Below are positions 38,402 to 49,995 of a DNA stretch of 64,000 bases, one piece after another. Numbering within the stretch: the stretch's first letter is position 1; the number at the start of each line of letters is the position of its first letter. Source of the DNA: Riptortus pedestris (taxonomy: Eukaryota > Arthropoda > Insecta > Hemiptera > Alydidae); assembly GCA_019009955.1 (NCBI GenBank), contig CM032228.1, forward strand, positions 225,492,501 through 225,556,500, read 5' to 3'. The notes below the pieces were generated by a model. It searched no databases, was not told where the DNA came from, and saw nothing but the letters and a program-made list of their open reading frames with translations. Both the position numbers and the translations under genes were made by a program.

Positions 38402-38775
38402 AAAAACGTCCGTCAAGCACGTACAGCGAAAACTAAGCAGATTCCTCACATTTAGTTTCCTGCATGCCACGAGAGTTTAAAACCGATGAGTAAAAAAGAG
38501 GGTTTAATGAAGAATGAAAAAAGAAAGTAAGAATAGCTCTCTTCATATTTATGACATTAATAGGAGTGGGGTTTACTGAAGGCTGAATACTAGAAAATGC
38601 AAATATCATAATTAATTTTAAAGGCAGGGTGAATGTACATGACAGCATTTATTAGCAGATTTCCCTTAAGGGAAATCAGCTATTGAGGTTGTACTCATGA
38701 CGGAATTTTCGAAATTTTTCTTCAAATGTCCATCGATCCTACCTAGTAGATGACGAAAATGAAGTCCGTTCAAAA

Positions 38776-38831
<56 letters not shown>

Positions 38832-39830
38832 CTGTTACCGCTCTAGTGGTCGCAATTTTTGTTTCATCGGTACTAAAGTCGACATTTATTCGTTTTATGT
38901 AAAAAGAAAGATCAAGTTTGTTAACGGCTGAAATAAGACCAGTGGGAGGGGGGGGGTTAGAGGGGAGGATTTTCGAAAATTCGATATATCTCCGTTACTT
39001 TACGTCGGATCAAATACTTGTAAAGAATCAATCGTATTGCAAATTAAATTTACTATAAATATTGTTATATACATTTATTCTCTGTCTTGAATATTAACCG
39101 ATATATTTGCATTTTTATGAAGTATGTGGTCGGGTATAGGTCGGATTAGGTCGGCCATTTCCGTCGGCTCAGGTGGGCTTCTTCTAACCTTACCTGTCGT
39201 TTCTAACCTTACCTTAACTTTGTTACTTTCTGAGATTTATGCAAATACGTTCTGTTCATCCGCTCTCTCCTTCTTTAGTTCTTGGACTACTAAAATTTGA
39301 GTTATTAAAACATAAATTATTCTTACAATTCAGAAGCCGTTTCAGTTGGGAATTTATTTTAATTAACTGAAAGATTTCTCATTACCGTTTGTATTTAATC
39401 ACGGTGGTATTGTGTTACCAGTATGCAGATTTCTCTATTGTAAAACTTCACATGGGAAATCTGCTTAGTTTACGCAGCCCCTGCGTGACGGACTTTTAGT
39501 TAATTAGATTGGTAATAAAATTGGTTCTATAGATTTTTTTAATCCGACATATAATAACAGAGACGTTTCGAATTTTCTGAATTAACTCTTATAAACTGCC
39601 CAGGGGGAGAGTGCCTGGTCCGATTTCAGCTGTTAACGAACTAGATCTTTAGTTAAAATAAACAGATTTTATCTTGAGCTTGACAACGATCAAACAAAAA
39701 TTGCGACCGCAAGAGAGTTCACAGTCAAATATGTATAATATTGAACGGGCCGAATTTGAATTGAGGGACATTTGAATAAAAATTTCACAACTCCTGTCTT
39801 CAGCGCTGAAGGTAATAGCTCAAAACTAAA
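38402..39830 (+). mobile_element. R1 family repeat, copy 13, old, split by copy 7
   Basis: Left part 38402-38651 has AAAACGTCCGTCAAGCACG, ACTAAGCAGATTCC and the GTTTACTGAAGGCTGAATAC block. The right part from 39498 continues in register (TTAGATTGGTAATAA, TGGTCCGATTTCAGC, GCGACCGCAAGAG, TTGAACGGGCC) and fades near 39830. The intervening 846 bases are copy 7 in the opposite direction. Confidence 0.8.
38652..39497 (-). mobile_element. R1 family repeat, copy 7 (medium), nested in copy 13
   Basis: A complete-looking copy from TTAGCAGATTTCCCTTAAGG to TGCGTGACGGACTTTT, with (TA)n at about 38778-38827 and the medium-type middle (CTTCTAACCTTACCTGTCG). Flanks CATTTA on the left and TTTTAGTTAA on the right suggest a T/A-rich 3-4-bp target such as TTTA. 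Confidence 0.9.
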
Positions 39831-42671
39831 GGTTGACGTCTTTAATGTTTAACATCAAAGAATGAGAAGTTAGGAGGAGAAGTGGGAGATAGGATAAAAT
39901 GAAAATAATCTTTGTAGCGGGTGGAAATTTCCGAACATGCATAATGATGGACTCCGGAAAAAGTGGTGTCTGATAAAACGTTTTGATGCTATGCATAGAG
40001 ATGTATATATTTAGGATTTTATCTTTAATCTCCTTTACATGTCACATATATTTTATCCTCCTCAAAAGTTGAATATACGGAATTTTATTCATTATTATTT
40101 GATACTATAGGCAAATGTCAATGTAAAAATTGAAGTATTTGAAGTTGTAAATGTAGAAGGGTATCGCACGTGGTTATTAATACTTCTTGACAATAGCTAA
40201 TTGGAACCATGAGTGACGTCAAATCTCATGAAGACATGAAAGAGGCAAAAGGAAAAATGGCATCGGCTTTGAGAGCGGAGAGCAGGGAGGAACGCGCCTT
40301 TATCAATGGGTTTATTTCGTGGTATGGCTGTCATAATAATTCGGTACTGAATAGCTGTGGGGAGATTGTCCTAATTAATTCGAGGGGAAATGTCCGTCTA
40401 GCCTCTCCTTTGACTTTTGAACAATTCCATTCGTCGGAATCACTTGTGACCTTTTGTAGGTTATTATTATAATAAAGTTTCTGACGACCCAAGTTCAATA
40501 AGTGAAAATTGGAAGCACATCTCGTGATTATTGTTTCCATACACCCACTTGATAATGTCTATTATTAGTCAACCTTGCCATTCTACTGAAATATCTTCTC
40601 TCTTGTAAGTCATCTTCTTTTTTTGATGCCTTTATTATTAGTAAGCTTTCGGAATCTTAAGGTAAAAACCATCCTTATAATCCTTCTGGTCCAGTGTATA
40701 TCATGTTAGAGAATAAAATGTGACCTTAAAACTCCAAATTGGCACGCTTATTATACCTTTATACGGGAACATACAGGCTTTTACAAGGATCTTACGAATT
40801 TTGTAATATCAGAAATTCTCTAAGAAAAAAAAAATGTTATAGGAAAGGGGCTTTCTTTCACCAGCTATTATAGTATATCTTCGTTAAAGGCAATTAGCAG
40901 TTAAGGTAGTTCTTATAACTGTATTTTTAACAAATATCTACAAATTTCCGAAATAGTAGATGAAGAAAATGAAGTCCGTTTATAAGTTGCGAACTCTAGA
41001 GCATTAATATAGTAACATGTACAATTTTCAGAGCTCAAGTATTCATGGAAAAGGCCAACATAAATGGAATTATAGTAAACTTTTTGAAAAAACGCGGCAA
41101 ATGAAGTTGCAAGAATCACCGATAGGAGCGCTTCACCAACAGCATGACGTATTTGGACATTAGATATAAATATCCAATATAAAGAGAAACAAATGTTTTG
41201 TCAACTGCAATAAATTATTGTTCGTGGAATGAATAAATACGATTTGAAAGGAAATCAATCATCCACAAATTCCGTCTTTTGAATAGGAATCGGAAATATA
41301 CGAATAATCTACCGCAGGAAGGATCTGTCGCTCTGAATAACTCGCTCGCTGGAACATCGTCTTTCTTTGACTCGAAATGTAGTTGTATTTTCTTAGTTTT
41401 GCATTTACAGTAATTGTAGTTGGTATTCATAAAGCCTACAAATTAGAATTAGTTGTTGTGATTGTAACTTTAATTATTGAGAAATAACTACAACTACATA
41501 CAGATTTCTTTTTATTGAGAGTTGATTACTCTGCATCGACAAGGTTCAACACGAGAGGATATTGCAGCTTTATAAATCAGTGTTATGAATAACATTCCCG
41601 GGGAACAAGCGTGTCAGAAAGTAACACAAAAGGAGAGGGAGGGTCTTCGCAATATTTCAACTTAGGTTTTGGGGAGAAGGAAGAAGAATTATTTTCAGGT
41701 GACCAAGTTGATCTTATGGCCCATTTGCAAATATGCAATTATTTTTGCGATCGCTCTGAAGAAGTTCATAATCTGGATGAGTACCTTGCCATCAAAAAAG
41801 TTTTTTTTAGAGTAACATCCCTCTTCCATCCTCCCGATTATTTCTCCTTTTCCTCGATGGCGAAAGCCGAAAAACTATTTTTATTTAAAAAAATAAAAAC
41901 AATTTAAAATATAATATAATTTATTATTTAAGTCTAATTTCTTTAAAGTTTTATTTTATTTCATTCGATTTGGGAAAAATAAAGAGGAATTCACAATTAT
42001 TTTTATTATTTTACTAATTTTTGTTAGTCTACATTTATTTGCATTAGAATCACTCATAATCTTAATTTAAAAAGAGATGTATACAATAATGTAGTAAGAT
42101 ACAATTTTGAATATAAAGGTTTTATATTCAAAATTTTTTTGTAGGCAGTTATTTAACTCAGCTATTTCAATCTCAGCTATTTCAATCAATGTTTTAAACA
42201 GATATCGGAGAAAGGATTTGAATACATTATATTTAATTAATATGTGACCGTTTTGATGGGTGTCATTATTAATCTAATCTCATTCTTTTTAAAATTTTTA
42301 TTCAGAACCATAGATTTATGTTATATAACGTGCCTCTTATTGTTCTAAATTTTGTATATTGTTTTGCTATTCAGACCATTCTAAGAACAATATAATTAAA
42401 ATTGTTTATTTTGGTCTGTCTGTCTGAAGATTTTTAATGACTTTAATATTTTTATTAGTCAGCTATCACATGGTACACAAAAAAAATATATGAAAATCTG
42501 AATTTTAAGTTAGTCGAGAGGATTTACCTAGACCTTAAAACATATTTTCCTCAATATTTCCGTTAATATTGGTTTTATCGGAAAAAAATAATGGTAAGGG
42601 CAAATTGTGTTTATAATAACGATACAGGTCCTAAAACGTGGTTCAAAGTTTTAATTTTCGAAGTTTTAAAA
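39831..42671. other. No recognised gene
   Basis: Two plus-strand frames stand out only by length: 40209-40472 (87 codons, MSDVKSHEDMKEAKGKMA...) and 41611-41907 (98 codons, Met then SESNTKGEGGSSQYFNLGFG). Neither shows a domain, signal peptide or splice context that I recognise. No repeat is recognised either. Confidence 0.4.
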
Positions 42672-43500
42672 AATTATTATTTCTTAACGTCCACTTTTTG
42701 CAACGAAGGCTAATTGGGACGGGTTATCTACAGGTTATCCCCCTTTTAGCAGATTTCCCTTAAGGGAAATCAGCTATTGAGGTTGTACTCATGACGGAAT
42801 TTTCGACATTTTTCTTCAAATGTCCATCGATCCTACCTAGTAGATGACGAAAATGAAGTCCGTTCAAAACTGTATATATATATCTATATATATATATATA
42901 TCTATATATTTGTCTGTTACCGCTCTAGCGGTCGCAATTTTTGTTTGATCGTTACCAAACTCGGAATTTAATCGTTTTATGTAAAAAGGAAGATCAAGTT
43001 CGTTAATGGCTGAAATCGGACCAGTGGGAGGGGGGGTTTAGAGGGGAGGATTTTCGAAAAGTCGAAATATCTCCGTTACTATACGTCGTATCGAAAAATT
43101 GTATAGAATGAGTCTTATTGCAAATTACATTTACTATAAATATTCTTATATACATTTATTCTCTATCTTGAATATTAACCGAGATATTTGCATTTTTATG
43201 AAATTTGGGCCGATACCGGATTTTTGAATTTCCCGCGAAAAGCTAGTTCGGCCCTTTGCCGTAACCGTTCTCCTATGGAGATTTCTCTATTGTATAACTT
43301 CACGTGGGAAATCTGCTTAGTTTACGCAGCTCCTGCGTGACGGACTTTTTCTAGCCAGGGTGGGACAAAGGATTTTATTTAATGAGTTCCGTCACTAAAT
43401 CAATTTCTCTGCCCAGACGGAAATCGAACTCGCCACTCTAGGTTTACCATGTGTGGTTAAGGTCAACGCTTTAACTCACACGGTTAACCTGTCCCCCTAA
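42672..43500 (-). repeat. SINE copy split by an R1 insertion
   Basis: Tail part 42672-42745 (TTAACGTCCACTTTTTGC, GGTTATCTACAGGTTATC) and head part 43350-43500 (CTAGCCAGGGTGGGAC, GGAAATCGAACTCGCC as complement of box B, TTAACTCACACGG) are contiguous in the SINE at 2436-2645. R1 copy 8 occupies 42746-43349. Confidence 0.8.
42746..43349 (-). mobile_element. R1 family repeat, copy 8 (short), inside a SINE
   Basis: Runs from TTAGCAGATTTCCCTTAAGG to GCGTGACGGACTTTTT with the short-type middle (TTCCCGCGAAAAGCTAG). The TA tract (about 42872-42907) is interrupted by TATCTATATA. The known SINE sequence on either side makes this the best defined insertion of the family in the window. Confidence 0.92.
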
Positions 43501-45516
43501 TTTTCGAAGTTTTGACTTCCTGCTTACAGGCGTCAAAGATTTTATTGGTATTCTATGAAAATGTCTGAGTAGAATTGAACTAATTTTTTAAAATCTTTGT
43601 TGATATCGATTTCATCTAAGGAAATATACAAAAAACTTGTTTTTAGAATCGTTTTAAAGGTCCTAAAACAGTATATTAACAATTAATTCTTCATATTTCA
43701 GATTCCAACTTACTAACCCCCGTCATAGCCCATTCCCTTAATCTAAATTTGCAATATACCATTTATGTAATAATCAAGCTACATGTCATTTCAAAGGGTC
43801 CTACGGGAATTAATTTCTATATCCACAATTATATTTTTGATCCAGCAGCCCAAAATTGCCGAAGACATTACATTTGTGCAATTTTATCATTAATCATCTA
43901 ATGTCCAATTTAAATTTGAAGTTGGGCTTAAATAGCCTTCTTATTATTGAAGAAATATAAAATTGAATTTGATTTCACATCAGTATAACATCCCAGCACG
44001 TGGGATACCTGCTCAGTGTACGTAGGATCAGAGTGATGGTCTTTTTATGCCTAGATCTCCATTTATGAATATCAATTACAGAAAACTGCGAAATGTAGGG
44101 AACAGAATTAGTCAATATCTTAATGGCATCACTACTCTGAACGCCAGCTATAAAATTATTATTTATTTACGCTGAACTTCCATTATGGAAATTCGCTAAT
44201 TACCCAACTTTAAAGATATTGGGAACTACAACTATACATCGAATAGCAACGGAGAATGGAGATTTAATGATCATCTACTGAAAATTATGTCCTTATATGT
44301 ACTTATAATACCTGCTGAATTAGTATTTATTACATTCCACTAACACCTTCAATGTTCCAGTAACGAAGCATGGAAATGCATGTGGTATTTATGCTGAGAA
44401 CTGCATGTGCATTGCATATTCAGTGGGGAGGATTAAGCTCTTGGCTTACCTTTAATGCTAATTCAGTGTGCATTATAATTCAACTGTCAGCATTTATTCT
44501 CTCTATTATGCACTTTTGTTGATTTAGCGAGATGCACTCGAGCAGAAATTAAATTTCCACGAATTTATCTGGTTCTCTTTTCCCTTCTTTTACTAGACTT
44601 ATGCTGTTTGCGATTAAATGAATCGAAAATTAAAGGCTAAGACAGATCCAATTTGTAATGTAGAGCTAGGACATTTTAGTGCTGCTATCTGCTTTAAAAA
44701 TAACGAACGAGATTTAGGCCATTTTGTACATATGAATTTCGCGGTCAGTGACAGCATATAACTCAAACGCGATAATTTTGAGGTTTGTGCCTCAATGGCG
44801 CGGAATGCCTCATATCACCAGTTAACGCTTGAGCTTTCCAGAAATGTAAATTCTCGGCAATCCTTAGGCCCGTCCTTCCAAATACCAACAAAACAAACAG
44901 ACCGTTTGTATGATTGATAAATAAAAACAAAAAAATTGTCAACTAATATTCTAATTTCTCTCTGCGCTTTAGAATAATTAATGTAAGGTTCATAATTTGA
45001 ATAAATCTAATAATTCCCTCCATTGAGCCCCACAATGTTAGATAAACAATCACACCATGACATAAACATTATAAAAATCACTTTTGAATATTCGAAAGGT
45101 TTTAAGTTATGATTCCATGAAAACGGATGACAACCGAAACATTATTCCAATTTCAGCAATTGAGTTCATACATATCATCAAATAGCCACGAGTGAATTTA
45201 AACACTCAATTAATAACACCCACACATAATTACTGATGAAATTTATCCTCTAAACTGCCTTTATTGAATTTTTGTGAAGAAAAAAAAAATCATAATCTCA
45301 TTTAATCAAAGGGTTTCTTGGAATATTTTATGATGATCGACGTTGCAGAAGCACCTAAGGAAAAAAAAGTTGTAGTCATCCTAAATTAAATCTTTATGTT
45401 TACAACCGGTTCCACCATATAAGTGGCATATTCAGGTTTTTAATAAAAAAGGGGTGGGGGAAACCCTAAAGTACAAAAAAATTACTTGAGAAGGGGTAAT
45501 AATGTACCTCACAAAG
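43501..45516. other. No recognised feature
   Basis: Two kilobases of unassigned AT-rich DNA. 43990-44050 (CACGTGGGATACCTGCTCAG, then GGTCTTTTTATG) faintly resembles an R1 end. Confidence 0.45.
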
Positions 45517-45525
45517 CCTTCTCAA

Positions 45526-45725
45526 GGGGCTCGGGTTGGCCGTGCGAGTTAGAGCGATGATACTGATTTCCCATGGCAGACGTAGAAGTTCGAATCCCGC
45601 CCTGGGAAGCAGTAGAAATTTATTTAATGACGGCCTCAATAAATAAACTCCTTGTGCCCACCCTGGCTAGAAAAGTATAGAACGTAAATAACAGGACGTA
45701 AAATAAAAATAAAAAAAAAAAAAAC
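45526..45725 (+). repeat. tRNA-derived SINE with target duplication
   Basis: Starts GGGGCTCGGGTTGGCCGTGC. Box A is TGGCCGTGCGAGTTAGAG and box B GTTCGAATCCC, spaced as in tRNA genes, so it would use an RNA polymerase III internal promoter. The body contains AATTTATTTAATGACGGCC and CCCTGGCTAGAAAAG. The tail is AAAATAAAAAT then a 14-A run. The 9-bp repeat CCTTCTCAA at 45517-45525 and 45726-45734 is the target duplication. Mobilisation would need a LINE. Confidence 0.9.
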
Positions 45726-45734
45726 CCTTCTCAA

Positions 45735-46425
45735 ACTATTCCTATTACTAGTTGATCGGCAGGTTACGACTGAAACTATTGTAGATACGAAATCGATGTA
45801 GTTGAATTAGGAAATTTCAAAACATCCAAAACAACTAATTAAAGACGAACTGAAAACAAACCGACGACGAACGAACTATAAATTACGTTCTCTAAAAAGA
45901 ACAATTTGCAGGTGGCCATCGAGATTCAGAAATGAAGAAGAGAAGAGGTCATACACCAGAGACTTAAAATCGGTCATACATAAATAATACCTGAAGCCGT
46001 AATGAGAAGCCAATTAGACTACAATGCATGAAACGATGACACAACAATCTAACATAGATATTTAAAGTCCAAAAAAACGACATCACATGCAATTTTCGTA
46101 TAACAACAGAACATTTTACAGAAGGCAATCATTAAGAAAGGAAAATAATTTAATATTTAAAAGCTTTAAATATTCTTTCTAAAGGTTAAAGAAAATGGGA
46201 TCGGTATGAGGTGTTTTGAGTAATAAAGAGAATTTAACAATGAAATTGATTTATTACTCCCATACTATTTTTTTAGAATCATTTTAAATACATTGCTAAT
46301 TAAAATTATTGTAGTTGTTATCTGTTATCAGATCAGAACCCCATTAAGTTATACTAATCACTCAGGGTGTGGACTGTATATAAATATTCAGTTAAAACCT
46401 AATAATTATGTTCTTATTTATATAC
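45735..46425. other. No recognised feature
   Basis: Unassigned AT-rich DNA. Confidence 0.5.
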
Positions 46426-46427
46426 TG

Positions 46428-46548
46428 AATGGCGAGTTCAAATCTCGCCAGGGCAAAGGGATTTATTAAGTGTCGGCATTCATTAAATAAAATCCTTAGT
46501 CACACCAAGCCTAGAAAAGGATGGTAACCGACGTTAATAAATAATTTA
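46428..46548 (+). repeat. SINE fragment
   Basis: ATGGCGAGTTCAAATCTCGC (box B side), GGGATTTATTAAGTGTCGGC, CCTAGAAAAGGATGGTAACC and ACGTTAATAAATAAT match the family body and tail. The 5' half of the tRNA-like head is missing. Confidence 0.7.
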
Positions 46549-47239
46549 TATACTGAACTATAAACTCCTGCGACTATTATATCTAGGCAGTTTATTATCT
46601 ATGGAAGACAAATGCATATCCGCCACCCGATCGATAAAATTTCAAAAAACTAAACTATTTGAGGTAGAGAAAATATATTTTACATTCCTACTAATATACA
46701 TGAGAGGAACAAATATGCCAAGTTTCATTAATAGCTGATCATAGGTGTCATGTTTGGGTTGAACTGTAATTGAATTAGGCTACTAGTAGTAGGAAATACA
46801 TGTCAAAAGATGAATCGCCATTGTAGCGGCATCTCAAATAAATAGTAGTAGGAATAGATTGACAGTGATGTGGTAGCTACCTTAATACTCCTCTCTAGCG
46901 GCAATTTGAAGTTATCGGTTTCTTAACCCTTTTTATTAAAGATTTGAAGTTGCCTCTCATGTGTTGAAACAGGTTGTTAAAAATAAAATTGTAATGCGGG
47001 AAGACTAAGCTGGGTACGCTCATAAAGTTGACATTATTGGGAGAAACAGTGTAACGATTGGGGAGGCCTTTTTATGTCCAATATCATGGCCGAGGGAATT
47101 AGGTCGAGTGGAAAACATAGATAAAGCTGATTACAGGGCTGCAGGATAACAACAGCGAAAACAAAAATGGCATTATTTAACGGCCTCTATTAAGCTACAG
47201 CAGCTGACTTGGCCGCAATATCTACAGATTTTATCATTT
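46549..47239. other. No recognised feature
   Basis: Unassigned AT-rich DNA. Confidence 0.5.
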
Positions 47240-47370
47240 CCCTTGGTGTTATTTTAATGAGGTCGGCCCCAAATAATTTTTCATATCCCGAGGGGTTATC
47301 GAGCCAATAATGACTCTAGGTTTACCAAGTCAATTATGGAATCACACGGCTCACCTGAGCCTCTAATGCA
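47240..47370 (-). repeat. SINE fragment, diverged
   Basis: GACTCTAGGTTTACCAAGTC and CACACGGCTCACCTGAGCC correspond to the head of the SINE read on minus (compare CACTCTAGGTTTACCATG near 43432). Confidence 0.5.
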
Positions 47371-47500
47371 GTGAAAAATATCATGTAATGATTAGGATTA
47401 GGAATATATGATCCGCCATATGGGCGATTATTAAACACATGGGCTCAATTATACCATCTGATTATTGAAATGGATTTAAAATAGTTATTTATTATATAAG

Positions 47501-47600
47501 TGACGAAAGTAGATCATTTTACAACTCGAGTGGAACGTTTACCAACACGAGCGAAGCGAGTTTGGTAATTTCACGAGAGTTGTAAATTCTACTTTCGTCA
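47501..47600. repeat. Foldback (hairpin) element
   Basis: TGACGAAAGTAGATCATTTT at the left pairs with AATTCTACTTTCGTCA at the right, and ACAACTCGAGTG pairs with CACGAGAGTTGT. The inner ACCAACACGAGCG / CGAGTTTGGT also pairs. Nearly the whole 100 bases can form one hairpin. TTTCTGTAATCGT occurs at 47630 on plus and at about 48050 on minus, so a larger inverted unit may reach to about 48060. Confidence 0.8.
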
Positions 47601-48088
47601 CGAGTGTAATATTAATTTTTTTCTGTAATCGTGTAATACATGATCAGATCTAACCAGAATATGAACAAAATTAGGATGTTGTGAAGATTATGGTATGTTG
47701 TTGGTAGGTTATAAGCATGGTTATAAAACAACTAGTGATGATTATGAAGTAGCGCAGTTATAAACAAGTGCAGGTTATAAAAAAGGAAGGTAATTATTAT
47801 TATATTAAAATTTTAAAATATATTGATTATTTCCACCAATAATTCATTCACATTTCAATTTATTTTATTAAAATAAATTCTTACAATGTTAAGAAACATT
47901 TAAAAGCATTTAATTTCCAACTTCAAATTATTTTTTAATTTATACTTATTACTAATTAAGAAGGCAATTCACTTTCTTCACTCTATTGCAAAATGTTTCA
48001 CTTTCTTCACTGATTTCAGTTTAGTAATGTTACCATTATTCAACGATTACAGAAAAAATATATTTCTAGCTAGAGGCTCAGGGCAGCC
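47601..48088. other. AT-rich spacer, no gene
   Basis: Apart from the possible outer arms of the foldback, nothing is recognised. No LTR is present on this side of the gypsy element. Confidence 0.5.
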
Positions 48089-48089
48089 A

Positions 48090-48355
48090 TTTTTTTTTAC
48101 AATAAATATATTATATATTTGTATTTATTTTAATATTACTATAATTTATTTTTTATTTTTTATTTTAATATTACTAAACATATATATTTTTTTTTTTTTT
48201 TTTTTTTTTTTTATATTATTTTATATTTAATTAACACGATATATTATTTTTTTTTTTATTTATTTTTTTTTTTTTTAGAACAATAAATATATTATCTATT
48301 CTATATTACTAATACATTTTTTTTTTCTTTTTTTTTTTTTTTATTGTTTTAGTTT
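48090..48355 (-). repeat. A/T-rich minisatellite, left outer flank
   Basis: Complement units of AGTAATATTAAAATAAATA then AATATATAATATATTTATTG separated by long T runs. Two or three units. It is the inverted counterpart of 53145-53515. Confidence 0.85.
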
Positions 48356-49948
48356 GGTATCCATACTTTCCCTATAAATTTTTAATTCCTGGATATTAAA
48401 TTTTCCCTTAGTATTACCGGACTTTATATATGTCAATAAATATGCTCCGTTACCATAACTTTTCTTAATCTCATATGGACCTTCGTACACTTCTATAAAC
48501 TTGGCATATACTTTTTCTTGAGATTTAGATACCCTCAGTGATTTAACTAACACCTTAGTACCAGGTTGTAATTCAGTAATTGTTCTACTCCGGTCCCACC
48601 TGTCTTTGTTCTTTTTACACTGTCGACGGGTCCGTTCTGCCGTAAGGGTTAAATAAAATGTCAGTTCTTCCTCAGGCCTAATCAAATGCTCCAAATCTAA
48701 CCATTTGATCCATTCACGTTGAGGTGTTTTGCCTAACATAAGTTGGCATGGGGTTAAATATGTTGTTTCATGTATTACCTCATTCATGCATGATTCTACT
48801 TTTTTTATATAATTTTCCCACATATGGTGACGGTCTTTTACTAGAACTCGGAGAAATTTTGCGATGGTTCGATGAGCTCTTTCTACTGGATTACCCTGTG
48901 GGTGTCGGATTGAAGTTCGAATCCATGTAATTTTATACTTGGCCAGTGTTTTATGCCATTTATCAGCAATAAATTGAGTACCATTATCTGTTAATATTTT
49001 AGATGGTCTACCATACTTTGGGATGTAGTCGTTGAATAGACAATTTATAACAGTAGCACTATTACATTTTTGAATTGGGTATATTCGGATAAATTTACTA
49101 AATATATCTAGGCAAGTTAATAAATATTTATTTTGATTTTCAGATAACGGGAAAGGTCCTACAAAATCTATAGCTATCATTTCAAGCGGCTTAGAAGTGA
49201 TTATATTTGACATTGATGCCCATAATCTTCTATTCGCAAATTTAGTTTTTTGACAAGTGTCACAGCAACTAACAATTTTCTTAGTCATAGATAGTAATTT
49301 TGGGTGATAAAAATCATGCTGGATAAGTTCATATGTTTTCCGGATGCCGACATGAGCATACAATTGATGTACATAAAGAATAATTAATTTTAATGTTGCT
49401 GTATCTAAACAGACTTTCCAAAGATTCCCCGTTTTCTTTAATAAAAGTTCCTTCTCTATACAATACCGGTCTGTTTCCTTTTCTTCTGTTTCCTTATATA
49501 TTTTTCCTAGACAATCATCATGTTTCTGAAAATATGGTAAGTTCTCTACCCGTTGTCGAATATCTTTCCTAGATAAATTGATTTTCCCAGTTGCCATTAT
49601 CTTATGTTCTTCGTAAGAGCGTTCACCAACAAATCGGCTCAACGAATCAGCAACTATATTTTCTCTTCCTTTGCAGTGCTCAATTGTGATATCGAATTCT
49701 TGAATTAACATAATCCATCGGGATAATCTAGCCGATGTTAGTTTACAATCTTTAATATGAGTTAAACTATGGTTATCCGTGATAATAGTAAATTGTCTTC
49801 CCAACAGATACTGTCGGAATTTCTGTAATGCAAACACTATGGCTAACATTTCTAGTTCTGATGAATTATATTTCTGTTGATACTTATTTAAAGTACGGGT
49901 AACAAAATAGATTGGGATAGCGTCACCGTCCGGGTATCTCTGATACAA
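48341..49948 (-). CDS. pol: Gypsy pol, RNase H and integrase part
   Basis: 535 codons without a stop. RNase H residues are at E32 (SELEMLAIVF), D58 (IITDNHSL) and D101 (VADSLSR). The first RNase H aspartate (QTDAS) lies upstream in this frame, before the first methionine, next to the frame break with the RT segment. Integrase: HHCC zinc finger H194, H199, C229, C232; catalytic D261 (AIDFVGPF), D321 (LTDNGTQF) and E356 (GNPVERAHR). The D-D-E spacing fits Ty3/gypsy. EGPYEI near residue 490 is the GPY/F module of the integrase C-terminus. The enzyme would degrade the RNA strand during reverse transcription and insert the DNA copy. It ends at a poly-A run just after ELKIYRESMD. The core is intact, so this part is young. 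The listed methionine is not a true start; it is the 3' part of pol. Confidence 0.93.
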   Translation of the reverse strand: MYQRYPDGDAIPIYFVTRTLNKYQQKYNSSELEMLAIVFALQKFRQYLLGRQFTIITDNHSLTHIKDCKLTSARLSRWIMLIQEFDITIEHCKGRENIVADSLSRFVGERSYEEHKIMATGKINLSRKDIRQRVENLPYFQKHDDCLGKIYKETEEKETDRYCIEKELLLKKTGNLWKVCLDTATLKLIILYVHQLYAHVGIRKTYELIQHDFYHPKLLSMTKKIVSCCDTCQKTKFANRRLWASMSNIITSKPLEMIAIDFVGPFPLSENQNKYLLTCLDIFSKFIRIYPIQKCNSATVINCLFNDYIPKYGRPSKILTDNGTQFIADKWHKTLAKYKITWIRTSIRHPQGNPVERAHRTIAKFLRVLVKDRHHMWENYIKKVESCMNEVIHETTYLTPCQLMLGKTPQREWIKWLDLEHLIRPEEELTFYLTLTAERTRRQCKKNKDRWDRSRTITELQPGTKVLVKSLRVSKSQEKVYAKFIEVYEGPYEIKKSYGNGAYLLTYIKSGNTKGKFNIQELKIYRESMDTKLKQ

Positions 49949-49995
49949 TTGTGCACCAATAGCTGCGTTGCTAGCATCCGTTTGAACTATATATC

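Noticed and set aside
40209..40472. 87-codon plus frame starting with ATG
   Set aside because: No domain, no splice context and no homology recognised; kept only as a note in the gene-free entry.
45526..45725. A tRNA gene, because of box A and box B
   Set aside because: The body continues into a SINE tail with poly-A and a 9-bp target duplication, and the cloverleaf is not complete.
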